A DNA stretch of 64,000 nucleotides from Pararhodobacter sp. SW119. Its GTDB lineage: Bacteria > Pseudomonadota > Alphaproteobacteria > Rhodobacterales > Rhodobacteraceae. The notes beneath the pieces were generated by a model that saw nothing but the letters and a program-made list of their open reading frames with translations, did no database searches and had not been told where the DNA came from. Where the stretch lies: contig NZ_JADDJF010000002.1 of NCBI RefSeq assembly GCF_017811755.1, forward strand, positions 1 to 64,000. The letters are read 5' to 3'. Positions within the stretch are counted from its first letter, which is position 1. Every line of letters begins with the position of its first letter. Of this stretch, positions 18,562 through 27,820 are shown piece after piece. Position numbers and translations under genes: made by a program.

Positions 18562-19398
18562 ATGACCATTGTTCCTGGCACACCCTCCGCGCTGCGGATC
18601 ACGCCGATCTCGCGTCTGGCCTCGGGCGGGCGCTGGCGGGTCGAGGCGATGCGCGCCCTGAGAGAGGCGGTGTTGCTGTGGTTCACCCAGGGTCAGGGCC
18701 GCATCACCATCGCGGGAACGACCCGCGGCTACGGACCGCACAACGCGATCTTCATTCCGCCGGGCACGATGCACGGGTTCGAGGTCACGCCGCGCGTTCA
18801 GGGCACGGCGATCTTCTTCGGGCGCGATCACGGGCTCGATCTTCCCGGTGCGGTGCAGATCCTGCGGCTACCCGATCCGGTGTCCCAGAAGGAACTGGTC
18901 GGCATCCTTGAGAACATCCAGCGCGAAATCGAAGGCAATCGCCCGGGCGCCGCGCGCGCCGCCCAGCACCATCTGGGCCTTCTCAGCGTCTGGCTGGAAC
19001 GGCAGATCCTGCGCGCCGGCGCGCCGGACCCGCTGCCCGGCCGCTCGGTGGCGGCGCAACGGCTGGTCGCGCGGTTTGCGACGCTTCTGGAACGCGATTT
19101 CCGGTCGAACGTGTCGGTCGCGGATTACGCCGCGGCGCTTGGGGTAACGCCCACGCATCTCAGCCGCGCGTGCCGGATGACCAGCGGGCGCAGCGCGCAT
19201 ATGCTGCTGGAGGATCGGATCCTGTTCGAAGCCCGGCGGCTGCTGACCGAGACCCGGTTGCCGGTCAAGGCGGTGGCCGAGCATCTGGGCTACAACTCGG
19301 CCGGCTACTTCACGCGTGCGTTCCAGAAATCGGCGGGGCTGACACCGTCGGCCTTTCGCAAGGGGCCGGCACGCCCGCCAGTGGTGCCGAACGCCTGA
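18562..19398 (+). CDS. AraC family transcriptional regulator
   Basis: 278-residue DNA-binding regulator: N-terminal cupin-like sensor (about 20-110, with IFIPPGTMHGFEV) and a C-terminal double helix-turn-helix (about 175-270, with NVSVADYAAALGVTPTHLSR and VKAVAEHLGYNSAGYFTRAF). The ligand is unknown. No adjacent gene is obviously its target; the neighbours are miaA upstream and a convergent lytic transglycosylase 14 bp downstream. Just before the gene is a short hairpin GCAACC...GGTTGC (18454-18470), possibly the end of the miaA transcript. Confidence 0.9.
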   Translation: MTIVPGTPSALRITPISRLASGGRWRVEAMRALREAVLLWFTQGQGRITIAGTTRGYGPHNAIFIPPGTMHGFEVTPRVQGTAIFFGRDHGLDLPGAVQILRLPDPVSQKELVGILENIQREIEGNRPGAARAAQHHLGLLSVWLERQILRAGAPDPLPGRSVAAQRLVARFATLLERDFRSNVSVADYAAALGVTPTHLSRACRMTSGRSAHMLLEDRILFEARRLLTETRLPVKAVAEHLGYNSAGYFTRAFQKSAGLTPSAFRKGPARPPVVPNA

Positions 19399-19412
19399 TC
19401 GCGACCCACCGC

Positions 19413-20012
19413 TCAGCCAGAGCCGAGGATGATCCGAACGTATTGCGTGGTTTCGGCATAGGGCGGCACGCCGCCGTGGCGCTGCACCGCCTCGGGGCCG
19501 GCGTTGTAGGCCGCCAGCGCCAGCCGCCAGTTGCCGAAACGATCGTACATCATGCGCAGGTAGCGCGCGCCGCCGTCCAGGTTCTGGCGCGGATCGTCGG
19601 GATCGACACGCAAAAGGCGCGCCGTGTCAGGCATCAACTGCGCCAGTCCGCGCGCACCCTTGGGCGAGATGGCGCCGGCGTTCCAGCGGCTTTCCTGGTG
19701 TACGAGGCGCAGGAACATGTCTTCGGGGATGTTGTGCCGGCGCGCGGCGGTGCGCGCCATGTCCAGGAACGGTCCGGCATTGGGACCGGTGTAGCGCGGC
19801 GCGCGCGCGTCGACCGGCTGCGGCAGGTTGGGCAGATGGCGCTCTGACGCCGAGTACTGGCGGGCGAGTCGCGTTTCCATCAACCGGGTCTGCTGGCGCG
19901 CGACGACCTCCGCGCCGGCGTTGCCACCCAGCCGCAACCCGTTGGCCACTCCCGGCCCGGCCAGCGGAACGATCCCCAGCGACAGGACCACGATGGCGAT
20001 GGTTGTCCGCAA
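19413..20012 (-). CDS. Secreted lytic transglycosylase (SLT domain)
   Basis: Periplasmic peptidoglycan lyase making 1,6-anhydromuropeptides. I chose a TTG start at 20012: it follows GGGGAAAGGAAAG at about 7 nt and gives a clean signal peptide (MRTTIAIVVLSLGIVPLAG, cleavage near GVANG). A GTG 18 codons upstream would put basic residues before the signal. The 199-residue protein has the SLT core: catalytic Glu107 in HQESRWN, then SPKGARGLAQLMP, LDGGARYLRMM and LAAYNAGPEAV. It ends 14 bp from the convergent AraC gene. Confidence 0.9.
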   Translation of the reverse strand: MRTTIAIVVLSLGIVPLAGPGVANGLRLGGNAGAEVVARQQTRLMETRLARQYSASERHLPNLPQPVDARAPRYTGPNAGPFLDMARTAARRHNIPEDMFLRLVHQESRWNAGAISPKGARGLAQLMPDTARLLRVDPDDPRQNLDGGARYLRMMYDRFGNWRLALAAYNAGPEAVQRHGGVPPYAETTQYVRIILGSG

Positions 20013-20244
20013 AGCCGCTTTCCTTTCCCCAGCCTGCGCGCCGCTGCGAAAAGTTGCGCGCCGCACCGATTAGTGCCCGGAATCACCGCTCAAGGCAAGC
20101 CGGAGATGCCAGCGAGGGGCGCGGGACGGGTGCGGACCCGCAGGATTTGGCGCGGCTGGCCGCGCCCGACGCGCGGTTTCCTCTGTCGTCGCGCCGACAG
20201 TCGTGCTACCGCGGGGCGAGTTCAGATTCGACGGAGAAAGCGGC

Positions 20245-20721
20245 ATGGCGGGTTCGGTCAACAAGGTCATCCTCATCGGCAATCTGGGCCGCGACCCCGA
20301 GGTGCGGACCTTTCCCGATGGCGGCAAGCTGTGCAACCTGCGCATCGCGACGTCGGAAAACTGGCGCGACAAGGCAACCGGAGAGCGGCGCGAGCGGACC
20401 GAGTGGCACTCGGTCGTGCTACGCGGCGAGGGGCTGGTGCGGGTGGCCGAGCAGTATCTGAAGAAGGGCTCCAAGGTCTATATCGAGGGCCAGCTGCAGA
20501 CCCGGAAATGGCAGGACCAGTCCGGGGCCGACCGCTATTCGACCGAGGTCGTGGTCAGCGGCATCGGCGGCACGATGACCATGCTCGACGGCCGCGGCGG
20601 CGAGGGCGGCGGCGGTGGCGGCTATCCTGATCAGGGCGGCCGGGACAGCGGTTATGGCGGCGGCTCCAGCGGCGGCTTCGACCGCGGTTCCGCCGACATG
20701 GACGACGAGATCCCGTTCTGA
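20245..20721 (+). CDS. ssb: Single-stranded DNA-binding protein
   Basis: OB-fold protein for replication, repair and recombination. The 158-residue product starts [21 protein letters not shown], has the [20 protein letters not shown] and [16 protein letters not shown] segments, a Gly-rich linker (about 112-145) and the acidic interaction tip MDDEIPF. The ATG follows GGAGAAAG; upstream in-frame codons are not conserved. It is monocistronic and followed by tRNA-Gly. Confidence 0.97.
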   Translation: MAGSVNKVILIGNLGRDPEVRTFPDGGKLCNLRIATSENWRDKATGERRERTEWHSVVLRGEGLVRVAEQYLKKGSKVYIEGQLQTRKWQDQSGADRYSTEVVVSGIGGTMTMLDGRGGEGGGGGGYPDQGGRDSGYGGGSSGGFDRGSADMDDEIPF

Positions 20722-20772
20722 GGCCACGCGCCCTTGACGGAATCGGGGGGCGGCGCTAGAGCACGCCTCAGC

Positions 20773-20846
20773 GCGGGTATGATGTAATGGTAGCCTGTCA
20801 GCTTCCCAAGCTGAACGCGCGGGTTCGATTCCCGCTACCCGCTCCA
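20773..20846 (+). tRNA. tRNA-Gly (anticodon CCC)
   Basis: A 74-nt cloverleaf with encoded CCA. The acceptor stem is GCGGGTA (20773-20779) with TACCCGC (20836-20842). The anticodon stem TCAGC/GCTGA closes the 7-nt loop TTCCCAA, so the anticodon is CCC, reading GGG. The T-loop GTTCGATTC is present. It lies 51 bp after ssb on the same strand. Confidence 0.97.
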
Positions 20847-20959
20847 CTCCCAATGAGCCGCGGCCGATGCGTGCGCCGGCTTCGCGGAACACTCGGCCCT
20901 TCCAGCCGCGAGCGGGCTTTTCGACCTGTTTGGCTGTAGGTCGGACGTTACGGGGGCGC

Positions 20960-21021
20960 GTCCGCATGCGGACACGCAATCAATATATTGATGCAGAACG
21001 ATAAAATTCGTGATCGGATTG
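20960..21021 (-). repeat. Palindrome intergenic element, diverged copy lacking CGGTTAA
   Basis: Perfect palindrome GTCCGCATGCGGAC (20960-20973), 7 nt, then box CAATATATTGA (20981-20991), which differs from CAANNCRYTGA at one fixed position. The 7-nt spacing equals that of the full copies, and the GTCC...GGAC ends match copies A and B. The heptamer expected 23-24 nt further on is not recognisable (CGGATTG at 21015-21021). It lies between the convergent tRNA-Gly and VPLPA gene. Confidence 0.5.
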
Positions 21022-21096
21022 CATCGAGCGCTCTGACAAGTCGCTTCCGCCCCCAGCCCGGCCCGCGCCGTTGCCCGTCCCCGCGCGCGCAGCGAA

Positions 21097-21126
21097 AAGC
21101 CGACGCCGGGGGGATGGCGTCGGCTT
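21097..21126 (-). terminator. Rho-independent terminator of the VPLPA gene
   Basis: AAGCCGACGCC (21097-21107) and GGCGTCGGCTT (21116-21126) form a perfect 11-bp stem with an 8-nt loop. Read on the minus strand it is followed by TTCGC, giving a short T run at the stem base. It lies 56 bp past the stop of the VPLPA gene. Confidence 0.75.
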
Positions 21127-21182
21127 CGCGGGTCGGTCGGCGACCGCTGGCGAGGCGGCGCGTGCGTCGCCCCGGCCCGCCT

Positions 21183-22745
21183 TCACGCAGCGCGACGCCG
21201 GCGCAGTGCGACCAGCGCGCCGAGGCCACCCAGCACCAGCCATACGCCGGCCGGCAGCGGGATCGGGGCGACGCCGTTCTCGGACAGCATGGCCGCGAAC
21301 TGCCGTGCGTTGTACCGCGCGCCGCCGAAATCGACGCCGCGCACCCCGAAGAGGTCGAACCGCAGCATCCCCGCGCCCGCACTCATTTCCAGCGAGAGGC
21401 GGTTGTCGCCCAGGCCGAACCGCCCGAAATCCGCCAGCGACACGGCCGCGTCGAACTGCAGCTCGAACCCGCCCGAGAGCCCGGCGAAGTCCGAAAGCCC
21501 GGCGGTCAGATCCCCGGCTGTCCGCGCGCCGATCCGGCCCGCCATTTCCGCGCCCTCGTCGAAGAGGCCGAGTTCCAGCGTGTTCCGGCCACCGTCACCG
21601 AACAGGATATCCCCCAGAACCCGGCTGCCGCCGGAAAGCGCGATGGTCGTGTCGCCCTGCCCCGGCGCGAGGTCGATGGCGATCCCGCTGCGGCCGGAAA
21701 GCGTGCCGGTATTGGCGATGTCGATGGGCGCGATGCTGTCCAGCGCGGAGACGATGGCGCGCGGCCCTTCGATGAAACCTTCGTTGATGACGCTCACCCG
21801 GCCCGCCGGCGGATGTTCGGCGCCGGGAAGGCCGGGGATCTGCAGGACCGGGTCGATGTCGATCCCGCCGCTGCTGCGCACCGTGTCGGGCCCGGCCGAG
21901 ATGATGACGCCGCTGGCGTGGTTGTGCACGACGCCCTCGTCGATATCGACGCCGTCATCGGTCGACATGATGATGCCGTGGTTGTCGATCCGGCCGCTGG
22001 CGAACTGCACGCCGTCCTCATCGGCAACTGCGCCGGTGTCGGTCCAGGTCATCGTCGCGCGGTCGAAGCTCAGACCATGCAGCGCGATCAGGCCGTGGTT
22101 CTCGACCGTGAAGTCCAGCCGCCCCTCGATCACCTCTTCACCGCCCAGAAGGGTGCCGTGGTTGATGACCGTGGATCCGGTGCCGCGCATCTGGACCGCG
22201 CGGCCGTTGCTGCTGTCGATCAGGCCGTGGTTTTCGACCCGGCCGTTCATCGACGCCGTCTCGTCCTCGGTGCGGACCGCCTGGCGGCGGGCGCGGATCT
22301 GGCCCCCGGCGCGATTCAGCAGGGTGAAATCGCGCGCCCCGCCCAGCACATGCACCGCCCGGTCGCCGCTTTCGATCATGCCGGCATTGTCGACCGTCAG
22401 CGCGTTGCCGGTCCCGGCGATGGCGTTGGTGTTGTTGCGCGGATCGCTGTTGCGGATCAGCCCGTCGTTGAACACCGTCTGGTTGGTCCCACCCAGCGCC
22501 AGGGGCGGCGCATCGCGCGTGTCAGAGAGGATCGAGGCCCCGGCCTCTACCGTGACCTGCAGATCGTCGGTATCGCTGGCTACCGGCGGGGTGCCGGCAT
22601 CGGGGCAGGTCAGGGTCGGAAGCCCGCCCGCGACCCCGTCGGTGCAGGTCTGCGCCTGGACGGTTGCCGCAGGCGCCGCGACGAGGAGAAGGGCCAGGGC
22701 GGTGGTGGAGAGCGCAAGCCGGCGCGGGGTGGGAACGGGCATCAT
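21183..22745 (-). CDS. Secreted beta-helix-like protein with VPLPA-type C-terminal sorting tail
   Basis: 520-residue exported protein. A signal peptide (about 1-31, ending TVQA|QTC) is followed by about ten repeats built on N-x-G-x-[IL] (NDGLIRN, NAGMIES, NHGLIDS, NHGTLLG, NHGLIAL, NHGIIMS, NEGFIEG, NTGTLSG) between about 93 and 355, as in parallel beta-helix passengers. The C-terminus is the tripartite IPLPAGVWLVLGGLGAL plus RRRR, a VPLPA-CTERM-like tail that an exosortase-type enzyme would process. No exosortase is in the window. The start is ATG at 22745 (a second ATG follows at once) after AGGAAGGAAG. It probably coats the cell or matrix; function unknown. Confidence 0.85.
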   Translation of the reverse strand: MMPVPTPRRLALSTTALALLLVAAPAATVQAQTCTDGVAGGLPTLTCPDAGTPPVASDTDDLQVTVEAGASILSDTRDAPPLALGGTNQTVFNDGLIRNSDPRNNTNAIAGTGNALTVDNAGMIESGDRAVHVLGGARDFTLLNRAGGQIRARRQAVRTEDETASMNGRVENHGLIDSSNGRAVQMRGTGSTVINHGTLLGGEEVIEGRLDFTVENHGLIALHGLSFDRATMTWTDTGAVADEDGVQFASGRIDNHGIIMSTDDGVDIDEGVVHNHASGVIISAGPDTVRSSGGIDIDPVLQIPGLPGAEHPPAGRVSVINEGFIEGPRAIVSALDSIAPIDIANTGTLSGRSGIAIDLAPGQGDTTIALSGGSRVLGDILFGDGGRNTLELGLFDEGAEMAGRIGARTAGDLTAGLSDFAGLSGGFELQFDAAVSLADFGRFGLGDNRLSLEMSAGAGMLRFDLFGVRGVDFGGARYNARQFAAMLSENGVAPIPLPAGVWLVLGGLGALVALRRRRAA

Positions 22746-22889
22746 TCGCTTCCTTCCTGATGACAAGATGCAGGGCGACGCGCGCCGAAGCCCGGCCGCG
22801 CATTGTCCCGTCCTTGCCCGCCAAGATCACGGCCCGGTGACAGACGGGTCAAGAATTCATGAAATTTTCCGGCGGGTGCCGGGGGGGCG

Positions 22890-24005
<1,116 letters not shown>

Positions 24006-24015
24006 GGGCAGCACC

Positions 24016-24573
24016 TCAGGCGGGGGGCAGGACATCAGGGCGCGCGGCAAGCGCGGCGCGCACCTGCAGCGCGGTCTCCTCGATCGAGGCGTCGGGGCGC
24101 ACCTCGACGATCAGGTCGGCTTTCGCATAGGCGGGTTCGCGCGCCGCCATCAACTCGGCCAGGGTGCGCTGCGGATCGGGGGTGCGCAGCAGCGGACGCG
24201 TGTCCTTGCGCCTCACCCGGCTCCACAGCAGCTCCAGGCTGGCCTTCAGCCAGACCGCAACGCCGCGGTCGTGCACCAGCTGGCGCGTCCCGGCGTTCAG
24301 GAACGCCCCGCCGCCGACCGACAGCACGCCCGGCGCCCCGCTCAGCAGCCGACCGATCACCTGCGCCTCCTTCTCGCGGAAGAAGGGCTCACCGTCGCGG
24401 GCGAAGATTTCGGCGATGCTGGCATTCGCGGCCATCTCGATCTCGGCATCCGAATCGAGGAAGGGGACGCCGAGGATCCGGGCCAGCTCCCCCCCCACCG
24501 CGGTCTTGCCCACACCCATCATGCCGACCATGACCACCGTCTTCCTCAGCCTGCCGCTTCTTGCCGCTGCCAT
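24016..24573 (-). CDS. aroK: Shikimate kinase
   Basis: Phosphorylates shikimate at O3. The 185-residue product has the P-loop MVGMMGVGKTAVG, the substrate-binding FLDSDAEIE, FFREKEAQVI, VLSVGGGAFLN and the lid region RRKDTRPLL. It is the first gene of aroK-aroB and diverges from a small membrane protein gene; 24574-24752 holds both promoters and is AT-rich near 24655-24690. Confidence 0.95.
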   Translation of the reverse strand: MAAARSGRLRKTVVMVGMMGVGKTAVGGELARILGVPFLDSDAEIEMAANASIAEIFARDGEPFFREKEAQVIGRLLSGAPGVLSVGGGAFLNAGTRQLVHDRGVAVWLKASLELLWSRVRRKDTRPLLRTPDPQRTLAELMAAREPAYAKADLIVEVRPDASIEETALQVRAALAARPDVLPPA

Positions 24574-24752
24574 GCCGCGCTGCCGGTTCCAACCTTCGGC
24601 CCGACGATGCCGCCGGGCATGTTTTCTCTTGTGCGTGCATTCAATGGCGTGATCTTGACGCGAGTACCATATATAAATCGTCCGGAAATGGCAGGGGCGC
24701 CGCCGGCAGGGCGCGCGCCCGGCCCCTCAGAAAAGAAGGCGCAAGCAGCTAT

Positions 24753-24917
24753 ATGCCCCGACACGTCGACCGCCCCGGCTTTCTTGGTTACCTCTTCCGT
24801 GCGTTATTGCTGCTGGTGGTGATCGCCGGCCTCGGGTTTCTCGCGTTCGCCTATCTCGGCAACCTCGACAGGCCGACCGAGCCGCGCAGCGTCCCGGTCG
24901 AGCTGGGAACGGGATAG
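24753..24917 (+). CDS. Conserved-looking small membrane protein, 54 residues
   Basis: Product starts MPRHVDRPGFLGYLFRALLL, with a single transmembrane span (about 13-36) and a short polar tail ending PVELGTG. The stop is 5 bp before the next ATG, so it is co-transcribed with the hypothetical protein and xerD. The ribosome site is weak (AGAAGGCGC, somewhat far). Composition and position are convincing for a real gene, but I cannot name a family or function. Confidence 0.7.
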   Translation: MPRHVDRPGFLGYLFRALLLLVVIAGLGFLAFAYLGNLDRPTEPRSVPVELGTG

Positions 24918-24922
24918 GCGGC

Positions 24923-26497
24923 ATGTGGCACGGCGCGGCACATCCGAAGCCGATCCGCGTGGTCGTCGCGGTGGCGCTTGCTGCAGGGCTTTGCCCCCTG
25001 CCGCTGGCGGCGCAGGGTCCGCTTTCGGCCATCGAATGGCTGCAGGACTCGGTCCTCGTGCCCGATCCGGACGGGCTGCAGCCGGTGACACCGCCGACCG
25101 GCGATGCCTGGATGGACGGCGTGATTACCATGCGCCCGCTGGACCGGGTGCAGCCGGATGCGGTCGGCCTTTTCCCGGCGGCGCGGGTCGGGCTGCCGCG
25201 CGACTTCTGGCAACCCAGCACGGCCGCGCAACTGGCGCCCTTGGTTCTTGATCTGCCCGAGGATACGCTGCCCGCGCTCAGGACCTTGGCCTATCGGCTG
25301 CTGCTGGCCGAATTCGAGGCCCCGGCGGGCGACGCGACCGACGCGCAGACCTCGCCCCTTTTGTCCGCGCGCATCGACAAGCTTTACGAATTCGGCGCGC
25401 TCGACCAGGCGGTGGCGCTGCTCGATACGCTCGATTCGCGCGATGCGGCGCTGAAACTGCGCTGGCTGGAAATCGCCCTGCTGCTGGGGGACGAAACCCC
25501 GGTCTGCACGCGCGTCCTGCAATCCGAGGCGCCGTTTCCCTTCGAAGCCGCGCGCATCTATTGCCAGGCGCGCAGCGGCGACTGGGCCGGCGCCGAAAGC
25601 GCCTACATGGCGGCCGAGGACAGCCTGCCCGCCCCCTATGACCAACTGCTGGCCCGCTTCCTCGAAGTCGAGGGGCATGTCGACCACGAACCCTTGCCCC
25701 CCCTCGCCGGACTGCCCGCGCAGTTGAGCCCGCTTGCCTGGCGCATGCGCGAAGCGATCGGCGAATCGGTAGCGACGCATGGTCTGCCGGTCGCCTTCGC
25801 GCATGCCGACCTGCGCGGCACCGTTGGCTGGCGCGCGCAGATCGAGGCCGCCGAGCGGCTGGTGCGCTCGGGCGCGCTGACGCCGAACCGGCTGCTGGGC
25901 CTTTATACCGAGCGTGCGGCAGCGGCGTCAGGCGGGATCTGGGACCGCGTGCGCACCGTCCAGCGGCTGGAGGCCGCATTGTCGCGCGATGATCCGGACG
26001 AGATCGGCGCGGCGCTGATCCATGCCTGGACGCAGATGGCCGCGGCGGAACTCGAAATGGTTCTGGTGTCGCTCTTTACCGGGGCCCTGCGCGACATCCC
26101 GCTGGACGGCGACGCGGCCGCGGTCGCGCGCGCGATGAACTACCTGTCCGACGACTACGAGGAGATCGCGCTGGCCGAAACCGGCGAGGATGCGCGCTCC
26201 CGCTTGCTCGCCGCCGTGGCGCGTGGACTGCCGCCCGACCCCGAAACCGCCGGCGATCCCACGCAGGCCGCGGTGGTCGAGGCCTTTGCCGAAACGCCGG
26301 AAATTCCCGCGACCTCGCACGAGCGCCTGACCGAGGGGCGCAACGGCGAGGAGGCGCTGCGCGTCCTAGGCCGGATCGGCAGCGGCAGCGACCCGCGCAT
26401 GCTGGGCGAGGGTCTCGCGTTGCTGCGCTATCTGGGGTTCGAGGATATCGCCCGCCGGACCGCCCTGCAGGCGCTGCTGCTGGAACGACGGGGCTAG
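24923..26497 (+). CDS. Secreted hypothetical protein (alpha-helical, TPR-like)
   Basis: 524 residues with a signal peptide (about 12-31, ending LPLAAQ|GPL) and a long Ala/Leu/Glu-rich helical body. It contains segments such as LDQAVALLDTLDSRDAALKL and YCQARSGDWAGAESAYMAAE that resemble TPR or solenoid repeats. I do not recognise a named family. The gene lies between a small membrane protein (5-bp gap) and xerD (2-bp gap) and reads as one operon with them. A periplasmic scaffold role is plausible but unproven. Confidence 0.75.
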   Translation: MWHGAAHPKPIRVVVAVALAAGLCPLPLAAQGPLSAIEWLQDSVLVPDPDGLQPVTPPTGDAWMDGVITMRPLDRVQPDAVGLFPAARVGLPRDFWQPSTAAQLAPLVLDLPEDTLPALRTLAYRLLLAEFEAPAGDATDAQTSPLLSARIDKLYEFGALDQAVALLDTLDSRDAALKLRWLEIALLLGDETPVCTRVLQSEAPFPFEAARIYCQARSGDWAGAESAYMAAEDSLPAPYDQLLARFLEVEGHVDHEPLPPLAGLPAQLSPLAWRMREAIGESVATHGLPVAFAHADLRGTVGWRAQIEAAERLVRSGALTPNRLLGLYTERAAAASGGIWDRVRTVQRLEAALSRDDPDEIGAALIHAWTQMAAAELEMVLVSLFTGALRDIPLDGDAAAVARAMNYLSDDYEEIALAETGEDARSRLLAAVARGLPPDPETAGDPTQAAVVEAFAETPEIPATSHERLTEGRNGEEALRVLGRIGSGSDPRMLGEGLALLRYLGFEDIARRTALQALLLERRG

Positions 26498-26499
26498 CC

Positions 26500-27444
26500 A
26501 TGCTCCTGTCCGCGCTGGATGCCCGCCACATCAGCACGTTCCTCGAGGCGATGGCCGCGGAAAGCGGCGCGGCGCGCAACACGCTGCTGGCCTATGGGCG
26601 CGACCTGCGCGATGCGGCCGGCTGGCTTCAGTCCCGCGGCAGCGATCTGGACCGCGCCGGGCGGGCCGACATCGAAGGCTATCTCATCGCCCTCGACACC
26701 GCGGGCATGTCGCGGGCGACACGGGCGCGCCGGCTTTCCGCGCTGAAGCGGTATTTCCGCTTCGCCGTGGAAGAGGGCTGGCGCGCGGATCATCCGGCGC
26801 TGCGCATCGACGGCCCCGGCCGCGCCCAGCGACTGCCCGGTACGCTGACCGAGGACGAGGTCGCCGCCCTGCTGGAGGCGGCGCGCACGCATGGCTCCGA
26901 TGCGGCTAGCCGGGCACGGAACACCTGCCTGTTCGAATTGCTGTATGCGACCGGGCTGCGCGTGTCCGAACTGGTCAGCCTGCCCCATACCGCGCTGCGC
27001 GGCGCGCCCGAGATGATGCTGGTGCGCGGCAAGGGGGGCAAGGACCGGATGGTGCCGCTTTCGGATGCCGCGCGCGCGGCGGTCGCCATCTGGCTGGCGC
27101 ATCGCGACCGTACCGAAGCCGCGGCGCAGAAGCAGGGACGCCCGCCCTCGCGCTTCCTGTTTCCGGCGCGCGGGGCGGCGGGACATCTGAGCCGCGTGCG
27201 CTTTCATACGCTGGTCAAGGAAGTCGCTGTCCGCGCCGGGATCGACCCCGACCGTGCCAGTCCGCATGTGCTGCGTCACGCCTTCGCCACGCATCTGCTG
27301 GCCGGCGGCGCCGACCTGCGGGTGATCCAGTTGCTGCTGGGCCACGCGGATCTCTCCTCGACCGAGATCTACACCCATGTGCTGGACGCCCGCCTGCGCG
27401 CGCTGGTGATGGCCCATCATCCGCTGGCGCGCGAGGGAAGCTAA
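26500..27444 (+). CDS. xerD: Site-specific tyrosine recombinase XerD
   Basis: Resolves chromosome dimers at dif together with XerC. The 314-residue product has the N-terminal SAM-like DNA-binding domain (about 5-100) and the catalytic domain with Arg154 in TGLRVSELVSL, Lys in the GKGGKDR loop (178-183), His256 and Arg259 in HVLRHAFATHL, His282 in LLGHADLSSTEIYTHV, and nucleophile Tyr291. All active-site residues are present, and the length fits XerD. The ATG is 2 bp after the preceding stop. Confidence 0.93.
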   Translation: MLLSALDARHISTFLEAMAAESGAARNTLLAYGRDLRDAAGWLQSRGSDLDRAGRADIEGYLIALDTAGMSRATRARRLSALKRYFRFAVEEGWRADHPALRIDGPGRAQRLPGTLTEDEVAALLEAARTHGSDAASRARNTCLFELLYATGLRVSELVSLPHTALRGAPEMMLVRGKGGKDRMVPLSDAARAAVAIWLAHRDRTEAAAQKQGRPPSRFLFPARGAAGHLSRVRFHTLVKEVAVRAGIDPDRASPHVLRHAFATHLLAGGADLRVIQLLLGHADLSSTEIYTHVLDARLRALVMAHHPLAREGS

Positions 27445-27820
27445 GGGGGCACCAGCGGATCGCGGCGCAGGCGTCGGACCTGCATGCCCCCCGCGTGAAC
27501 AGGTGTACGCCCGGTTAACGCCGGAAATTTTGTCTATCTTTTTCAGTGCGTTGAAAAGGGTGTGCAACTTGCACAACCCCCCGCCACCAGGCTTCCGACG
27601 CCCCGCGACCCTCTGCGGCGACCGCGGCAACCCTCCGGCGCGGCGCGCACCTGCGGTCGCGGCCGTGCCGCTGCCCGGCCCCGCGGACAGGCGGGCCATC
27701 CACTTGTGGAGGGATATGCCTGATCCGGCCCCTGTCGGTGGTCGGGGGAAGGGCCGCGCCCCTTTTCCTCGCTCGCGCAACGCCCTAGAACGTGTCGTAC
27801 CGCTTGCAAGAAGGATCGCC
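27445..27820. other. 376-bp gap between xerD and the amidotransferase gene
   Basis: Contains repeat element copy D (27512-27575). The rest (27576-27820) is GC-rich, with a GGGGGAAGGG patch and no convincing gene. The frame of the downstream gene is open through this gap, but the residues are low-complexity and unlike the family, so I do not count them as coding. A promoter for the downstream gene should be here. Confidence 0.55.
27512..27575 (+). repeat. Palindrome/CGGTTAA intergenic element, copy D
   Basis: CGGTTAA (27512-27518), 24 nt, TCAGTGCGTTG (27543-27553), 7 nt, palindrome TGTGCAACTTGCACA (27561-27575; perfect 7-bp arms around a central C). Spacing is identical to copy A, but the palindrome sequence is unrelated to GTCCAAATTTGGAC. 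It is the only copy between co-directional genes, 67 bp after the xerD stop. Confidence 0.65.

Larger units (their letters stand above)
20847..21182. other. 336-bp gap between tRNA-Gly and the VPLPA gene
   Basis: Convergent intergenic stretch. It holds a diverged repeat element (20960-21021) with two adjacent perfect 14-bp palindromes, GTCCGCATGCGGAC (20960-20973) and ATCAATATATTGAT (20979-20992), then the terminator of the VPLPA gene (21097-21126). I see no supportable reading frame. Confidence 0.6.

Noticed and set aside
27503-27820. A 106-residue N-terminal extension of the amidotransferase
   Set aside because: The residues are low-complexity, the ribosome site is at 27821, and the extension would run through repeat element copy D.
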